A stretch of 64,000 bases of DNA from Nostoc sp. HK-01 (GCA_003990705.1 AP018318.1:5753001-5817000), one strand, 5' to 3'; shown: positions 38,309 to 49,063, numbered from the stretch's first letter. The notes: a model not told the origin generated them from the sequence alone. Translations and numbers: made by a program.

Positions 38309-38823
38309 TCGACCTCCTCTGGTGATAAGGAATGAGGAATCATGAAACCACAATGTGATCTTTAGTCGCCTTCTCCAGATAGTGGCTGGAGGAGCGATGA
38401 AGACGCTATGTGGAAGTTTGTTTCTGTTGAATTATAAAGTCTTTACTTGTACATTGTTGGAGAGATTTTAACAATAATTCAAAATCGCCAAATTAATTGT
38501 CTGATCTAGCTTTTATCTTTAAACTCCTGAGCAAAAAGTCAATACTTTCTTCATTTAATTTACAAAGAATAACAATTCGTTAAATTTATGATTCATGGAT
38601 ATAATATGTACCAACTCAGTATTCTAGACTCCAGCCATATACATTTTTGGTACGAGAGTAAGACCTCTGTAAGCGGAAATTGTCAAAAAGATTACTGCTG
38701 TCCTAGCATTTAAAAAAATACATAGTACCTGAGCAAAACTTTACCTTTTAGGCTATGGTGTCCGATGGGCAGGTTAGGACAAAATGATTTTGCAGTTTTG
38801 CAGACTATAACTGGGTTTAAGGC
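38309..38823. other. psaA leader and divergent promoter region
   Basis: The 515 bases are AT-rich and hold no supportable gene. The psaA Shine-Dalgarno is AGAGGAGG on the minus strand at about 38312-38319. The region must contain the psaA promoters and perhaps the promoter of the divergent lipoprotein gene at 38824, but I cannot place them; no clear HLR1-type repeats were recognised. Confidence 0.5.
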
Positions 38824-40323
38824 ATGAATTTGTGGTGTGTGAAGACTTTAAAACAGATCCTCCCCAGGAGTCTGACTATTATTAAGTGGCTAATCATACT
38901 AGTATTTGTCTTGAATTTAAACAGTTGTGCAGAGAAAGCGGTTAGTCAAGACGTATCTATTAGCCCTACAGAAAAATCTCAACCGACTTCGCAGCAATTT
39001 ACTGAAGTTGCACCACCAGAGGTGATTCAAGAACTGCGTTCAACCTTAGAGGTGTATCGCCCTCAGGTGACTATAGTCACACCTCAACTTGAGGAAATCA
39101 TCCCAGATGCGAAAGTTAAAGTTCAGTTTCAGGTAAAAGATTTACCTGTATTTAAAGACCCAAAGTTGCAATTAGGCCCTCATCTCCACGTAATTTTGGA
39201 TAATCAGCCTTACATCCCTGTGTACGATTTAAGCCAGCCCTTGGTTTTGTCGGATTTATCTCCAGGTACACATACTGTACGTGTGTTTGCTACTCGTCCT
39301 TGGGGTGAAAGCTTTAAAAATGAAGGTGCTTATGCTCAGACTACATTTCACATTTTTACTAAAACTGATGATAACAGTCCTGATTCTAGCTTGCCCTTGC
39401 TAACTTACAGCACTCCGCAAGGTAGTTATGGCGCTGAACCAATTTTGCTGGACTTTTATTTAACTAACGCCCCACTGCGTTTAGGATCTACAGATAATCC
39501 GAATGACCTGTTCAGTGATTGGCGCATCCGTTGCACAATTAATGGTGAAAGCTTTGTTTTCGATCGCTGGCAAGCAGTTTACCTCAAAGGCTTCCAACCT
39601 GGAAATAATTGGGTGAAGCTGGAATTTTTAGATAACCAAGGTAACACTGTCAAAAATGCCTTTAACACTACTGTGAGATTGGTTAACTACCAACCAAAGG
39701 GTAAAGATACACTTTCTCGAATTATTAGAGATGAACTTAAAGCTGATGAAGTACGCAGCATTGTAGATCAAAGTTACATTCCTCAGCCATTAGTTCCCAC
39801 ACCGACACCAGAACCACAAACAATTCCACAACGTGAAATTCCAGAGGTAGTTCAACCTCAACCAACTGAGTTACCACAGCCAGAAGTAACACCCACACCT
39901 CAAGTGACTGAGTCGCCAGCACTGGAGGTAATACCCACAACTCAAGCTACTGAGTCGCCAGCACCAGCACCAGAAGTAATACCTACACCTCAAGCTACTG
40001 AGTCGCCAGCACCAGCACCAGAGGTAATACCTACACCTCAAGTTACTGAGTCGCCAGCACCAGCACCAGAAGTAATACTTACACCTCAAGCTACTGAGTC
40101 GCCATTGCCAGAACCAGAAGTAATACCTACACCTCAAGTTACTGAGTCGCCATTGCCAGAACCAGAAGTAATACCTACACCTCAAGTTACTGAGTCGCCA
40201 TCGCCAGAACCAGAAGTAATACCCACACCTCAAGTTACAGAAGTTCCTGAAAAACCAGAAACTGAGCCTTTAAAATCTAGATTAGGTAAATATTTTCAGC
40301 GTCGTCTGCTTCCAACACCTTAA
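38824..40323 (+). CDS. Putative lipoprotein with Pro/Glu/Thr-rich repeat tail
   Basis: The 499-residue protein has a hydrophobic N-terminal segment (about 17-35) ending in LNLNSC, a plausible lipobox with Cys37. A globular part (about 65-300) contains TPQLEEIIPDAKVKVQFQVKDL and LGPHLHVILDNQPYIPVYDL. It looks like two Ig-like beta-sandwich modules with GTHTVRVFATRPWGES, which is inference. From about 340 to 475 it is made of 14- or 16-residue units of the type EVIPTPQVTESPAPAP. Repeat tails of this kind usually span the cell wall. Function is unknown; it stands alone, divergent from psaA. Confidence 0.8.
   Translation: MNLWCVKTLKQILPRSLTIIKWLIILVFVLNLNSCAEKAVSQDVSISPTEKSQPTSQQFTEVAPPEVIQELRSTLEVYRPQVTIVTPQLEEIIPDAKVKVQFQVKDLPVFKDPKLQLGPHLHVILDNQPYIPVYDLSQPLVLSDLSPGTHTVRVFATRPWGESFKNEGAYAQTTFHIFTKTDDNSPDSSLPLLTYSTPQGSYGAEPILLDFYLTNAPLRLGSTDNPNDLFSDWRIRCTINGESFVFDRWQAVYLKGFQPGNNWVKLEFLDNQGNTVKNAFNTTVRLVNYQPKGKDTLSRIIRDELKADEVRSIVDQSYIPQPLVPTPTPEPQTIPQREIPEVVQPQPTELPQPEVTPTPQVTESPALEVIPTTQATESPAPAPEVIPTPQATESPAPAPEVIPTPQVTESPAPAPEVILTPQATESPLPEPEVIPTPQVTESPLPEPEVIPTPQVTESPSPEPEVIPTPQVTEVPEKPETEPLKSRLGKYFQRRLLPTP
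39886..40245 (+). repeat. 42/48-bp tandem repeats encoding EVIPTPQ(V/A)TESP(A/L)P units
   Basis: The DNA unit GTAATACCTACACCTCAAG followed by ACTGAGTCGCCA and a variable GCACCAGCACCAGAA recurs seven to eight times. Units differ at AP versus LPEP linkers. The frame is maintained because unit lengths are multiples of three. The opposite strand is also open over this stretch, which is an artefact of the repeat. Confidence 0.85.
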
Positions 40324-40436
40324 GAGGAGGAATGAGAGATGGAAGTTTTAAACGCAAAGGGGCGTGGAGGTAAACGCAAAGTTACGCTGAGTTTTCTTTG
40401 CGTCTTTGCGCGAGACAAAAAATTAATAAGTCTAGT

Positions 40437-41339
40437 TTAAAAGATACTCAATTCTAATTTTTGGGCTAAAGCTTCAATAAAAGCGATCGCCGCTACGGAA
40501 TTTCCGACTGTATCTAAGGCGGGACTGTAGCAAGCGATCGCTCCGGTGTTTGGTACTATGGCTAACATGGCACCACTAATGCCTGATTTCATCGGTAAAC
40601 CAATTCTGAGAGCGAACTTAGCCGAGTCTTGGTAAAGTCCACACATCAACATCACGGCGTTAACTATCCGGTGATGCTGTAAATTATTTCCACAAGCTAA
40701 GGCTTTTCCTAACAAAGCTAAATCTTCTACTCTGCCTGAGATACAGCATATTTGTTCGTAGGTGTCAAGAGCTATTTCAGGATTGTCAAGACGATTTTTT
40801 TCTGCGAGATAATTGGTGATTGCTTGGTTAATTGGTGAACGTGAAGCACGTACTGAAGCCAGCATGACTTCATCTAAATACACTTGGGAACCTGTTAACT
40901 GATTTAACCATTGACAAAGATGTGAAGTGCGATCACTTGCAGTTTTTCCTGGTAATTTATCAGCTAAAGTAATTGCACCACTATTAATCATGGGATTACG
41001 GGGATGGCCGTTATCAGCAATCAATTGATCTAAAGAATTAAAAGCAGCATCCGACGGTTCAACCCCAACCCATTGTAAAACGGTGTCCGTTCCCATATTT
41101 TCTAGCAGATATAGAAAGGAAAATGCTTTGATGACACTCATCAAGGGAAACACACAATCTGTATCGCCTGAACTATAAGTTTGTTCTGAGACACAGCAGA
41201 TGTGAACCGCAAACCAAGTAGGATTAACTACAGATAATTGTGGGATGCGATCGCACACTTTACCCTGTACAGTCTGAATCTTAACTTGTTGCACCCAAGC
41301 AGCCAAATCAGTGGTAGTAAGTTTATCCAGTTTGCTCAA
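40437..41339 (-). CDS. glsA: Glutaminase (family A, serine-dependent)
   Basis: Glutaminase hydrolyses glutamine to glutamate and ammonia. The 300-residue protein has the beta-lactamase-like fold signature Ser-x-x-Lys at 68-71 (FPLMSVIKAFSF), the Asn-containing GHPRNPMINSGAI segment (about 111-123) and LPMKSGISGAMLAIVPN (about 250-266). The motif CGLYQDSAKFALRIG corresponds to the conserved Tyr-containing CGMYDYAGEW region of the family, with visible drift. Length is normal (about 300-310). The gene is divergent from the thioredoxin-NHL gene. Regulation cannot be read from the 158-base gap. Confidence 0.88.
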   Translation of the reverse strand: MSKLDKLTTTDLAAWVQQVKIQTVQGKVCDRIPQLSVVNPTWFAVHICCVSEQTYSSGDTDCVFPLMSVIKAFSFLYLLENMGTDTVLQWVGVEPSDAAFNSLDQLIADNGHPRNPMINSGAITLADKLPGKTASDRTSHLCQWLNQLTGSQVYLDEVMLASVRASRSPINQAITNYLAEKNRLDNPEIALDTYEQICCISGRVEDLALLGKALACGNNLQHHRIVNAVMLMCGLYQDSAKFALRIGLPMKSGISGAMLAIVPNTGAIACYSPALDTVGNSVAAIAFIEALAQKLELSIF

Positions 41340-41497
41340 AAGTGATACAGCCTCAAGATTATTCTCAGTAATGTATAGCAGTAAACAGTCAACAGGCTTA
41401 AAACTTTCTTTTTGTCTAGGTTACGCAGGCATCTCACACGTCATTATTAATTTATTAATTAAGTTATCTCCCCTACACCCATTTCAAAGGATATCTC

Positions 41498-43027
41498 ATG
41501 ACTCCCCGCGTCAGAGCGCCAGAATTTCCCCAAAATTACACTTGGCTGAATACTGACAAACCTTTGTCCTTAAAACAACTTAGGGGTAGAGTTGTCATCT
41601 TAGACTTTTGGACATACTGCTGTATTAATTGCCTGCACATCCTACCAGACTTGAAATATCTCGAACATAAATATAAAGACAGCATTACAGTAATTGGTGT
41701 TCACTCCGCCAAGTTTGACAACGAACAAGAAACAGAAAATATCCGCCAAGCTATTTTGCGCCATGACATTGAACATCCAGTTTTAGTAGATCAAAATTTT
41801 CGTGTATGGCAAGAATATACTGTGCGTGCTTGGCCGATATTCATGATTATCGATCCAGAAGGTTATGTAGTTGGCTATGTTTCTGGCGAAGGTAAGCGTG
41901 AGGTTTTAGACGAGTTAATTGCAAAAGTAATTGAAGAACACCAGCAAAAAAGCACTATCAACTTTCAAGAAATTAACCATATTTTAGAAAAGCAGCAACA
42001 ACCAATAATTTCACCCTTAGCTTTTCCTGGAAAAGTCTTAGCCACGCCAATAGGTTTATTCATCGCTGACTCTGGACATCACCGCTTAGTTATAAGTAAC
42101 TTTGATGGCGAAGTTCTTCACATTATTGGTACAGGACAACCTGGCTTAACTGACGGTAGTTTTAGCGAAGCACAGTTTTCTGCACCACAGGGAATGGTAT
42201 TTGATAGTGAAAATCAAATCCTATTTGTTACTGATACCGAAAATCATGCTTTGCGGCGAATTGATTTGCATCGCCAAATGGTCGAGACAATAGCAGGAAC
42301 TGGAGAACAAAGCCGTAACATTCATCCTCATAGTGGTGTTGGTTTAGAAACTGCACTCAATTCTCCTTGGGATTTAGTCAAAAGTGGGAATACCTTATTT
42401 ATTGCAATGGCGGGTTCTCATCAAATTTGGCAAATGAACTTAGCCACCAACATTATCAAAACCTATGCTGGTACAGGTGCAGAAGGTTGTGTTGATGGTT
42501 CACTAATAGAATCAGCTTTTGCTCAACCTAGTGGTATGACTACAGATGGACAAGAATTATATATTGCTGATAGTGAAATTAGTACAATTCGGAGTGTAGA
42601 AATTGTTGAACCATACCAAGTCACAACTATTTGCGGTAGTCAGCAGTTATTCGGTTTTGGCGACGTGGATGGACAAAGTACAGATGTAAGATTACAACAC
42701 TGTATGGCGGTAGAATATGCGGAAAATTTTTTGTGGGTAGCAGATACATACAACCACAAAATTAAATTAGTTAGTCCCAGCACAGGTAATTGTCAAACAA
42801 TTTTGGGTAATGGTTTAGCTGGTTTACAAAATGGTCAAGGTAAAAATAGCCGCTTTTTTGAACCTTCTGGATTGAGTGTTATAAGTTCACATCTATATAT
42901 TAGTGATACCAACAATCACGCTATTCGCTGTGTTGATTTAAATAACTTTACAGTGACGACAATGCAATTTTCTGGTTTGTGTGCGCCAGATATATGTATT
43001 CCTAAGAATCAAGACAATCTGCTATAG
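41498..43027 (+). CDS. Thioredoxin-like/NHL-repeat protein (NHLRC2-like)
   Basis: The 509-residue protein joins an N-terminal thioredoxin/AhpC-type domain (about 5-145) and an NHL beta-propeller (about 155-500). The redox motif is CINC at 42-45 (FWTYCCINCLHILPDL), preceded by another Cys at 41. Conserved WPIFMIIDPEGYVVG matches the cis-Pro loop and following strand. Propeller blades carry repeated GxxG...ADSGHHRLV, VTDTENHALRRI and ISDTNNHAIRCV signatures. This architecture is that of animal NHLRC2 and its bacterial homologues, whose molecular function is unsettled. No signal peptide is seen, so it is probably cytoplasmic. Confidence 0.9.
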   Translation: MTPRVRAPEFPQNYTWLNTDKPLSLKQLRGRVVILDFWTYCCINCLHILPDLKYLEHKYKDSITVIGVHSAKFDNEQETENIRQAILRHDIEHPVLVDQNFRVWQEYTVRAWPIFMIIDPEGYVVGYVSGEGKREVLDELIAKVIEEHQQKSTINFQEINHILEKQQQPIISPLAFPGKVLATPIGLFIADSGHHRLVISNFDGEVLHIIGTGQPGLTDGSFSEAQFSAPQGMVFDSENQILFVTDTENHALRRIDLHRQMVETIAGTGEQSRNIHPHSGVGLETALNSPWDLVKSGNTLFIAMAGSHQIWQMNLATNIIKTYAGTGAEGCVDGSLIESAFAQPSGMTTDGQELYIADSEISTIRSVEIVEPYQVTTICGSQQLFGFGDVDGQSTDVRLQHCMAVEYAENFLWVADTYNHKIKLVSPSTGNCQTILGNGLAGLQNGQGKNSRFFEPSGLSVISSHLYISDTNNHAIRCVDLNNFTVTTMQFSGLCAPDICIPKNQDNLL

Positions 43028-43083
43028 CAGTCCTAAATCATTTGTGGAATTCCCTTTATTTTCCTTCCTCTCCTTCTTTGTGT

Positions 43084-43200
43084 CCTACCCTGCGGGAAGC
43101 CCTGACGCTCGAAGACTCGCTACCGCTTCGCTAACGGGTTCAGCAGTTGCTTCTCCTAATCGGAGACGCTGCGCGTAGCTTGCTTCCCCGTAGGGGTACA
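43084..43200. repeat. GC-rich palindromic repeat cluster
   Basis: The gap between the NHL gene and the HAD-DUF952 gene contains CCTGCGGGAAG, TCGCTACCGCTTCGCTAACGG and CTAATCGGAGACGCTGCGCG elements followed by CCCCGTAGGGG. These GC-rich hairpin-prone modules resemble REP-like sequences dispersed in Nostocales. They are clearly higher in GC than the flanks. Confidence 0.55.
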
Positions 43201-43305
43201 AGTCGGGGAACCCGCCCAACGCACTGCTTCACCGCTATCGCGTCTATGCGTCCTTTGCGGTTCGTCCAAAAGAATACTTTTTCACAACTCAGATAGGATT
43301 GCTAT

Positions 43306-44367
43306 ATGAACCTAGTAATTTTTGATATTGATGGTACACTCACCAATACAAAGCAGATTGATGCAACCTGCTTTATAAATACCTTTGCTTCAGAATTTGG
43401 ATTTATTGATATTAATTCAAACTGGGCTGAATACAAGAAAATTAAAGATTCTGGCATTACTCAGCAAATTTTTCAAGAAAGATTACAACGTCAGCCATCA
43501 GAATTTGAACTTGAAAGGTTCAAGCTTGCTTTTGTTGAAAAACTCCAGCAGGAAATTAGCACACATAAACATCTATTTAGTAGTATCCCTGGTGCAGAAA
43601 AGGTATTAGCTGAATTACAAACCTCTATTACATGGTGTGTAGCGATCGCAACTGGTGGATGGTATAATTCTTCTCTATTAAAACTGCAAGCAGCCAACTT
43701 AGAAATACACAATATTCCCTTAGCTTCATCTGATGATGGCATTTCTAGAGAAGATATTATTAATGCTGCTATTCTCAAAGCTAAGAATAACTACAACATA
43801 GAAGAATTTACTAAAATTGTTTTTATCGGGGATGGCATTTGGGATATTAAAACTGCACGTAATTTAAATATTAGTTTCATTGGGATAGCCAATTACCAAG
43901 CGCCAGAAAAATTATTAGATTCTGGCGCTAAAACGGTGCTGCAAGATTTCGATAACTGCGACTTTACCAAACTACTCGATGCAGCAGAAGTCCCAAAATA
44001 TAACATTCCATTCCTTCTGCATATTACACAGCGCCTGCAATGGGAACAAGCTAAAGATAATGATATTTATATAGCAGAATCTCTCGTCAACGAAGGTTTT
44101 ATTCACTGCTCAAAAGTAGCACAGATTATCCCAGTCGCTAACAGATTTTTTTATAACCAACAAAAATTAGTTATACTACTAATTGATAACCACAAAGTAA
44201 AAGCAGAAATTCGCTACGAAGCGGCTGAAACCGGAGAAATATTTCCGCATATTTATGGAAGTTTAAATATAGATGCGGTAACTCAAGTGATAAATTTTGC
44301 ATCAGGAGTTAATGGCTACTTCGATTTACCCAAGCAACTACAAGATTTACTCTCGGAAACCGAATAA
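43306..44367 (+). CDS. HAD hydrolase fused to a C-terminal DUF952 domain
   Basis: The 353-residue protein has an N-terminal haloacid-dehalogenase domain (about 1-225). Motif I is FDIDGT with Asp7 and Asp9, motif II is IATGGW near 114-119, a Lys-containing segment follows near 158-160, and motif IV is IGDGIWD with Asp176 and Asp180. The C-terminal part (about 234-331) matches DUF952: LLHITQRLQWEQA, SLVNEGFIHCS, ANRFF and FPHIYGSLNIDAV. HAD enzymes of this kind are phosphatases; DUF952 is of unknown function but has an ADP-ribosyltransferase-like look in some descriptions, which I treat as uncertain. The fusion suggests the two act on related substrates. Confidence 0.88.
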   Translation: MNLVIFDIDGTLTNTKQIDATCFINTFASEFGFIDINSNWAEYKKIKDSGITQQIFQERLQRQPSEFELERFKLAFVEKLQQEISTHKHLFSSIPGAEKVLAELQTSITWCVAIATGGWYNSSLLKLQAANLEIHNIPLASSDDGISREDIINAAILKAKNNYNIEEFTKIVFIGDGIWDIKTARNLNISFIGIANYQAPEKLLDSGAKTVLQDFDNCDFTKLLDAAEVPKYNIPFLLHITQRLQWEQAKDNDIYIAESLVNEGFIHCSKVAQIIPVANRFFYNQQKLVILLIDNHKVKAEIRYEAAETGEIFPHIYGSLNIDAVTQVINFASGVNGYFDLPKQLQDLLSETE

Positions 44368-44674
44368 TTTAAAATATTTAAGCCGACAAGTATATTTAGC
44401 AATACCGATTGTTTATTTAGTTACCATTGTTAACAAATAGCTAGAGCAGATCTGTATTGACAAGATGTCCAATTCAAAATTTAAACTATAATTTAATCTA
44501 ATGATAAGCATAGAGTCTTGGGTGAGAGTTAGCTGATCCGCTTCTTTTAAGCTAATTTTACGCAAGAGTCAGTCTATGCTTAAGACAGAAAGATAAATGC
44601 AACTTTGGTAATGAACAATAGATAAAATGAACAAAGTTAGCCTGAATGTCTAATCGCCAAAACCTATATATCTC
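44368..44674. other. Gap upstream of ndhB, no gene seen
   Basis: This 307-base AT-rich stretch holds no open frame I can support and no clear hairpin. It presumably contains the ndhB promoter and leader; the ndhB start codon lacks a strong Shine-Dalgarno. Confidence 0.45.
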
Positions 44675-46228
44675 ATGGATTTTGCTAATCTTGCATCCCA
44701 GTTGAATGCTGGAACAATTCTGCCAGAGGGAATTGTGATTGTTACCCTCTTAGGGGTTTTGATTGTTGATTTGATTTTGGGGCGTACATCCGCACGCTGG
44801 ATTGGATATCTAGCGATCGCAGGTTTACTAGCTGCAATTGTCGCCCTGTGCTATCAATGGGACGCTATCAACCCCATCTCTTTTAGTGGTGGCTTCACTG
44901 GTGATGACCTCAGTATTGTGTTTCGCGGTATTATCGCGTTGTCTGCCGTTGTCACGATATTGATGTCAATTCGCTACGTTGAACAGAGTGGTACAGCCTT
45001 AGCCGAATTCATCGCAATTTTGCTGACTGCTACCCTGGGAGGAATGTTCTTATCTGGCGCTAGTGAGTTAGTGATGATTTTCATCTCACTAGAAACTTTA
45101 AGTATTTCCTCTTATCTGCTGACAGGCTATACCAAGCGCGATCCTCGTTCTAACGAAGCGGCGTTGAAATATCTGTTGATTGGTGCTGCTAGTACAGCAG
45201 TATTTTTATACGGCGTTTCGTTGCTGTACGGTTTATCGGGTGGTCAAACAGAATTAAGTGCGATCGCCAACGGTATCATCACAGCCAAAGTTAGCCAATC
45301 CCTCGGTTTGGTGATTTCGCTCGTTTTCATCATTGCAGGTATTGGCTTCAAAATTTCCGCTGCACCCTTTCACCAGTGGACACCAGACGTTTATGAAGGC
45401 GCTCCAACTCCAGTTATTGCCTTTTTATCTGTTGGTTCCAAAGCCGCTGGGTTTGCTTTAGCCATCCGCCTACTAACTACCGTCTTCCCAATGGTGGCTG
45501 ACGAATGGAGATTTGTGTTTACAGCCCTCGCCATTCTCAGCATGATCTTGGGTAATGTGGTGGCTCTCGCACAAACTAGCATGAAACGGATGCTGGCTTA
45601 TTCATCCATTGCTCAAGCTGGGTTTGTGATGATTGGCTTGATTGCTGGTACAGAGGCGGGATACGCCAGTATGGTATTTTATCTGCTGGTTTATTTGTTT
45701 ATGAACCTGTGCGGTTTCACCTGCGTGATTCTCTTCTCCCTACGCACCGGAACCGACCAAATTAACGAGTACTCAGGTTTATATCAAAAAGACCCACTGT
45801 TGACATTAGGCTTGAGTATTGCCTTGCTCTCACTAGGCGGTATTCCACCACTAGCGGGATTTTTTGGCAAAATCTACTTGTTCTGGGCTGGTTGGCAAGC
45901 TGGTCTTTATGGCTTAGTTTTGCTAGGTTTGGTAACTAGTGTTGTCTCCATCTATTACTACATTCGTGTAGTCAAAATGATGGTAGTTAAAGAACCCCAA
46001 GAAATGTCCGACGTAGTGAAAAACTATCCCGAAGTACGTTGGGATTTACCTGGATTAAGACCTTTACAAGTAGGGTTAGTAGTCAGCTTAATTGCGACTA
46101 CCATAGCCGGGATTTTGTCAAATCCACTGTTCACCTTAGCGAACAATTCCATTTCTCACACGCAAATCTTACAAGCAACAATTACTAAAGTGAGTACAGT
46201 TCCTCTAGAAGAACCAGAAAAGCTGTAG
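44675..46228 (+). CDS. ndhB: NAD(P)H-quinone oxidoreductase subunit 2 (NDH-1 complex)
   Basis: NdhB is a proton-pumping antiporter-like membrane subunit of NDH-1, used in respiration, cyclic electron flow and CO2 uptake. The 517-residue protein has about 14 hydrophobic helices. Conserved blocks are [43 protein letters not shown] (about 144-186, with the key Glu and Lys) and [38 protein letters not shown] (about 225-262). [13 protein letters not shown] lies near 305. Length is normal. A clean terminator follows, so it is monocistronic. Confidence 0.97.
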   Translation: MDFANLASQLNAGTILPEGIVIVTLLGVLIVDLILGRTSARWIGYLAIAGLLAAIVALCYQWDAINPISFSGGFTGDDLSIVFRGIIALSAVVTILMSIRYVEQSGTALAEFIAILLTATLGGMFLSGASELVMIFISLETLSISSYLLTGYTKRDPRSNEAALKYLLIGAASTAVFLYGVSLLYGLSGGQTELSAIANGIITAKVSQSLGLVISLVFIIAGIGFKISAAPFHQWTPDVYEGAPTPVIAFLSVGSKAAGFALAIRLLTTVFPMVADEWRFVFTALAILSMILGNVVALAQTSMKRMLAYSSIAQAGFVMIGLIAGTEAGYASMVFYLLVYLFMNLCGFTCVILFSLRTGTDQINEYSGLYQKDPLLTLGLSIALLSLGGIPPLAGFFGKIYLFWAGWQAGLYGLVLLGLVTSVVSIYYYIRVVKMMVVKEPQEMSDVVKNYPEVRWDLPGLRPLQVGLVVSLIATTIAGILSNPLFTLANNSISHTQILQATITKVSTVPLEEPEKL

Positions 46229-46248
46229 CTTACTTTATACCTGTATTT

Positions 46249-46297
46249 ATGGCTAATAGCTAATCATTGATGATGAAAAGCTATTAGCCATTTTTAT
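46249..46297 (+). terminator. Terminator after ndhB
   Basis: ATGGCTAATAGCT (46249-46261) pairs perfectly over 13 bases with AGCTATTAGCCAT (46279-46291) and is followed by TTTTATTTG. Confidence 0.88.
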
Positions 46298-46377
46298 TTG
46301 ATAAAAACTCTACAATTAATCTGTAGCAATAGGCCAGATGCTTAAGCAAAAAAATGGCACTCTGTCACCTACTATAT

Positions 46378-46695
46378 CTAAATTAAATTTTGGAGATGCT
46401 GCACTAACTGGGGTGCCTGTAACACTCCTTCAATTTTATCTACAGGCTTACCCTCTTTGAATAACATGAGTGTTGGCAGGGCTTCAATACGATATTGACT
46501 AGCCAATTCGGTGTATTTTTCTGTGTCAATTTTAACAATGCGTAGACGGTCTTTTAATTGAGCATTTACTTGATCTAAAATCGGCCCCATCATTTTGCAA
46601 GGGCCACACCATTCAGCGTAAAAATCTACTAATACAGGTACATCAGAACCAGAAAGCATTTCTTCAAAACTGTTGAAATGTTTTTTAGTGGCCAT
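46378..46695 (-). CDS. trxA: Thioredoxin
   Basis: This is a small dithiol electron carrier. I start at ATG 46695 (MATKKHFNSFEEML), giving 105 residues; an in-frame ATG three codons upstream is less likely. The active site WCGPC lies with Cys30 and Cys33, and the cis-Pro in ALPTLMLFKEG near 70-80. LPTLMLFKEGKPVDKIEGV fits the bacterial TrxA fold. Neighbours (ndhB, fabG) do not suggest a specific partner. It could be any of several thioredoxin types in cyanobacteria. Confidence 0.95.
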   Translation of the reverse strand: MATKKHFNSFEEMLSGSDVPVLVDFYAEWCGPCKMMGPILDQVNAQLKDRLRIVKIDTEKYTELASQYRIEALPTLMLFKEGKPVDKIEGVLQAPQLVQHLQNLI

Positions 46696-46891
46696 ACGAC
46701 ACACACCGAATTTTTATGGATTGCTTTTAATCTTAATGCGTGCTTTCAAGAATAGCTGTAACATTATTTTATTTTTATAGTCAATGGTCAATAGTTTGCT
46801 CTTCGCCCCAAAAATATTGTCCTTGAGTGAATTAACCAACACAAATAGCCATAAGATTATTAGCGCGGTAATTCAAAAGCTTAAGGAATAA

Positions 46892-47659
<768 letters not shown>

Positions 47660-47723
47660 TGACGCGACGCTCCTGCGGCGCTAACGCTGCGCTATCGCGG
47701 ACTCGCTAACGCTGCGCTAACGG
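47660..47723. repeat. GC-rich CGCTAACGCTGCGCTA repeat
   Basis: Right after the fabG stop, CGCTAACGCTGCGCTA occurs twice (about 47680-47720) with GACTCGCTAACG between. It shares modules (CTCGCTA, CGCTAACGG) with the cluster at 43084-43200 and is much higher in GC than the flanks. It separates convergent genes. Confidence 0.55.
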
Positions 47724-47725
47724 AA

Positions 47726-48808
47726 TTACGAATTATTTAAGATTCTTTGGCAAACTGTAAAGCCTAACAAAATAATGATGCTCACACTGGTAGCAACTAT
47801 GACAGACAAAGGCATATTTCGGATGTGCATTGCCAGCAAGTTGCCAATTAAGGTAATTGTCCAAAGAGTAAATGCAGCGTGACTTTGCGAGAACCCCCAA
47901 GCTAATAAACGGTGGTGTAGGTGATCCTTGCCAGGAGTACTGAGGGGGTTTTTTCCTGCTAATAGTCGCCGTAAAAACACTTGGGTAGTGTCTAAGACTG
48001 GTAATAACAAAAATAAAACTGTCGGTACTAAGGAAAAGACTGTAGTTACCTGCAAGTCACCTAAAATACTGGTCGCAGCTAAAACATAGCCAAAAAAGTA
48101 TGCTCCCGCGTCACCCATAATGATGCGCGAGGGGTGGAAGTTGTGGCGTAAAAAACCTAAAGCTCCACCTCCTAAAGCTGCCAAAACTAAGGTTGCTGCC
48201 GCTTTGTTAGGAAATTGGGCGGAAACTGCCAACAAACTCATGGCGGTAATAAAACTGATCCCGCCAGCCAATCCATCCATTCCATCCATCAAATTGATGG
48301 CATTGGTAATCCCAACAACCCAGAGTACTGTAATCAACATTGATAACAGTGAGTCTATGGGCGTGCCGAACACAACTTTGATGCTGATGCCATTGGCTAC
48401 CAGCAACAAGGCTGTGATGATCTGTGTCCACAAGCGCACAGAAGGAGGTAAACCGAACTGATCATCAATAAAGCCGACTAAAACTAGGATTGAGCCTCCT
48501 AGTAGCACAGTTAAAACCTGCGCCAAAACACTTTGTAATTCAATTGGTCGTAACAAACTAGCAAGAACTAACGCGGCAATTACTCCTGCATAAATAGCCA
48601 AACCCCCAGCATTCGGTAAAGGTTCCCGATTTAGCCGTCGCGCATTTGGTTGGTCAGCCCAACCAACCCGCAGGGCAAACTTGCGTACTGTGGGTATTAA
48701 GCGCCATGTCACTAGCCAAGCAAAAAGAAACGTAAATACTACTGCCAACCAGCCGATGCCGCTTGGGTCGGCAATACCCAGAGACTTAAGGGAGTTGTAT
48801 AGATTCAT
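47726..48808 (-). CDS. WecA/TagO/MraY-family polyprenyl-phosphate sugar-phosphate transferase
   Basis: This integral-membrane enzyme transfers a sugar-1-phosphate (usually GlcNAc) to undecaprenyl phosphate, starting polysaccharide synthesis. I prefer ATG 48808 (MNLYNSLKSL); TTG 48820 is the in-frame alternative. About 10-11 hydrophobic helices surround the Asp-rich catalytic motifs GFIDDQFGLP (about 113-122), NLMDGMDGLAGG (about 175-186) and MGDAGAYFFGY (about 235-245). The GKDHLHHRLL block near 315 is typical of WecA/TagO rather than MraY. No polysaccharide cluster is adjacent, so the end product is unknown. Confidence 0.88.
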   Translation of the reverse strand: MNLYNSLKSLGIADPSGIGWLAVVFTFLFAWLVTWRLIPTVRKFALRVGWADQPNARRLNREPLPNAGGLAIYAGVIAALVLASLLRPIELQSVLAQVLTVLLGGSILVLVGFIDDQFGLPPSVRLWTQIITALLLVANGISIKVVFGTPIDSLLSMLITVLWVVGITNAINLMDGMDGLAGGISFITAMSLLAVSAQFPNKAAATLVLAALGGGALGFLRHNFHPSRIIMGDAGAYFFGYVLAATSILGDLQVTTVFSLVPTVLFLLLPVLDTTQVFLRRLLAGKNPLSTPGKDHLHHRLLAWGFSQSHAAFTLWTITLIGNLLAMHIRNMPLSVIVATSVSIIILLGFTVCQRILNNS

Positions 48809-49007
48809 CTCCCAATTCAACCATTACTGCCTGTATCCTACATGAGCATCAAATGTATATTAATCAATTTTTTAATAAAAGGTACTGGAAAACTATGAAG
48901 TTAAAAAGTAAAAGTAAAAAGCTTATTTTGCCTTTTTGCTTTTTACTTCTTCAGTACCCAGTACCAATCCTGATCAATTCCATTTATAATCTGACCAGCT
49001 TGGGTTA

Positions 49008-49034
49008 TTAGCACTCTGAGTCTGTGAGTGCTAA
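49008..49034 (+). promoter_or_regulatory. CIRCE operator (HrcA binding site)
   Basis: TTAGCACTC (49008-49016), a nine-base spacer and GAGTGCTAA (49026-49034) form the perfect consensus CIRCE inverted repeat. It lies 32 bases before the groEL start codon. HrcA bound here represses heat-shock chaperone transcription. Confidence 0.97.
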
Positions 49035-49063
49035 ATTGTCTAATGGAAGCGCTAGAGAAGTGA

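Noticed and set aside
39871-40233. Minus-strand 120-codon frame
   Set aside because: Antisense of the EVIPTPQ repeat tail.
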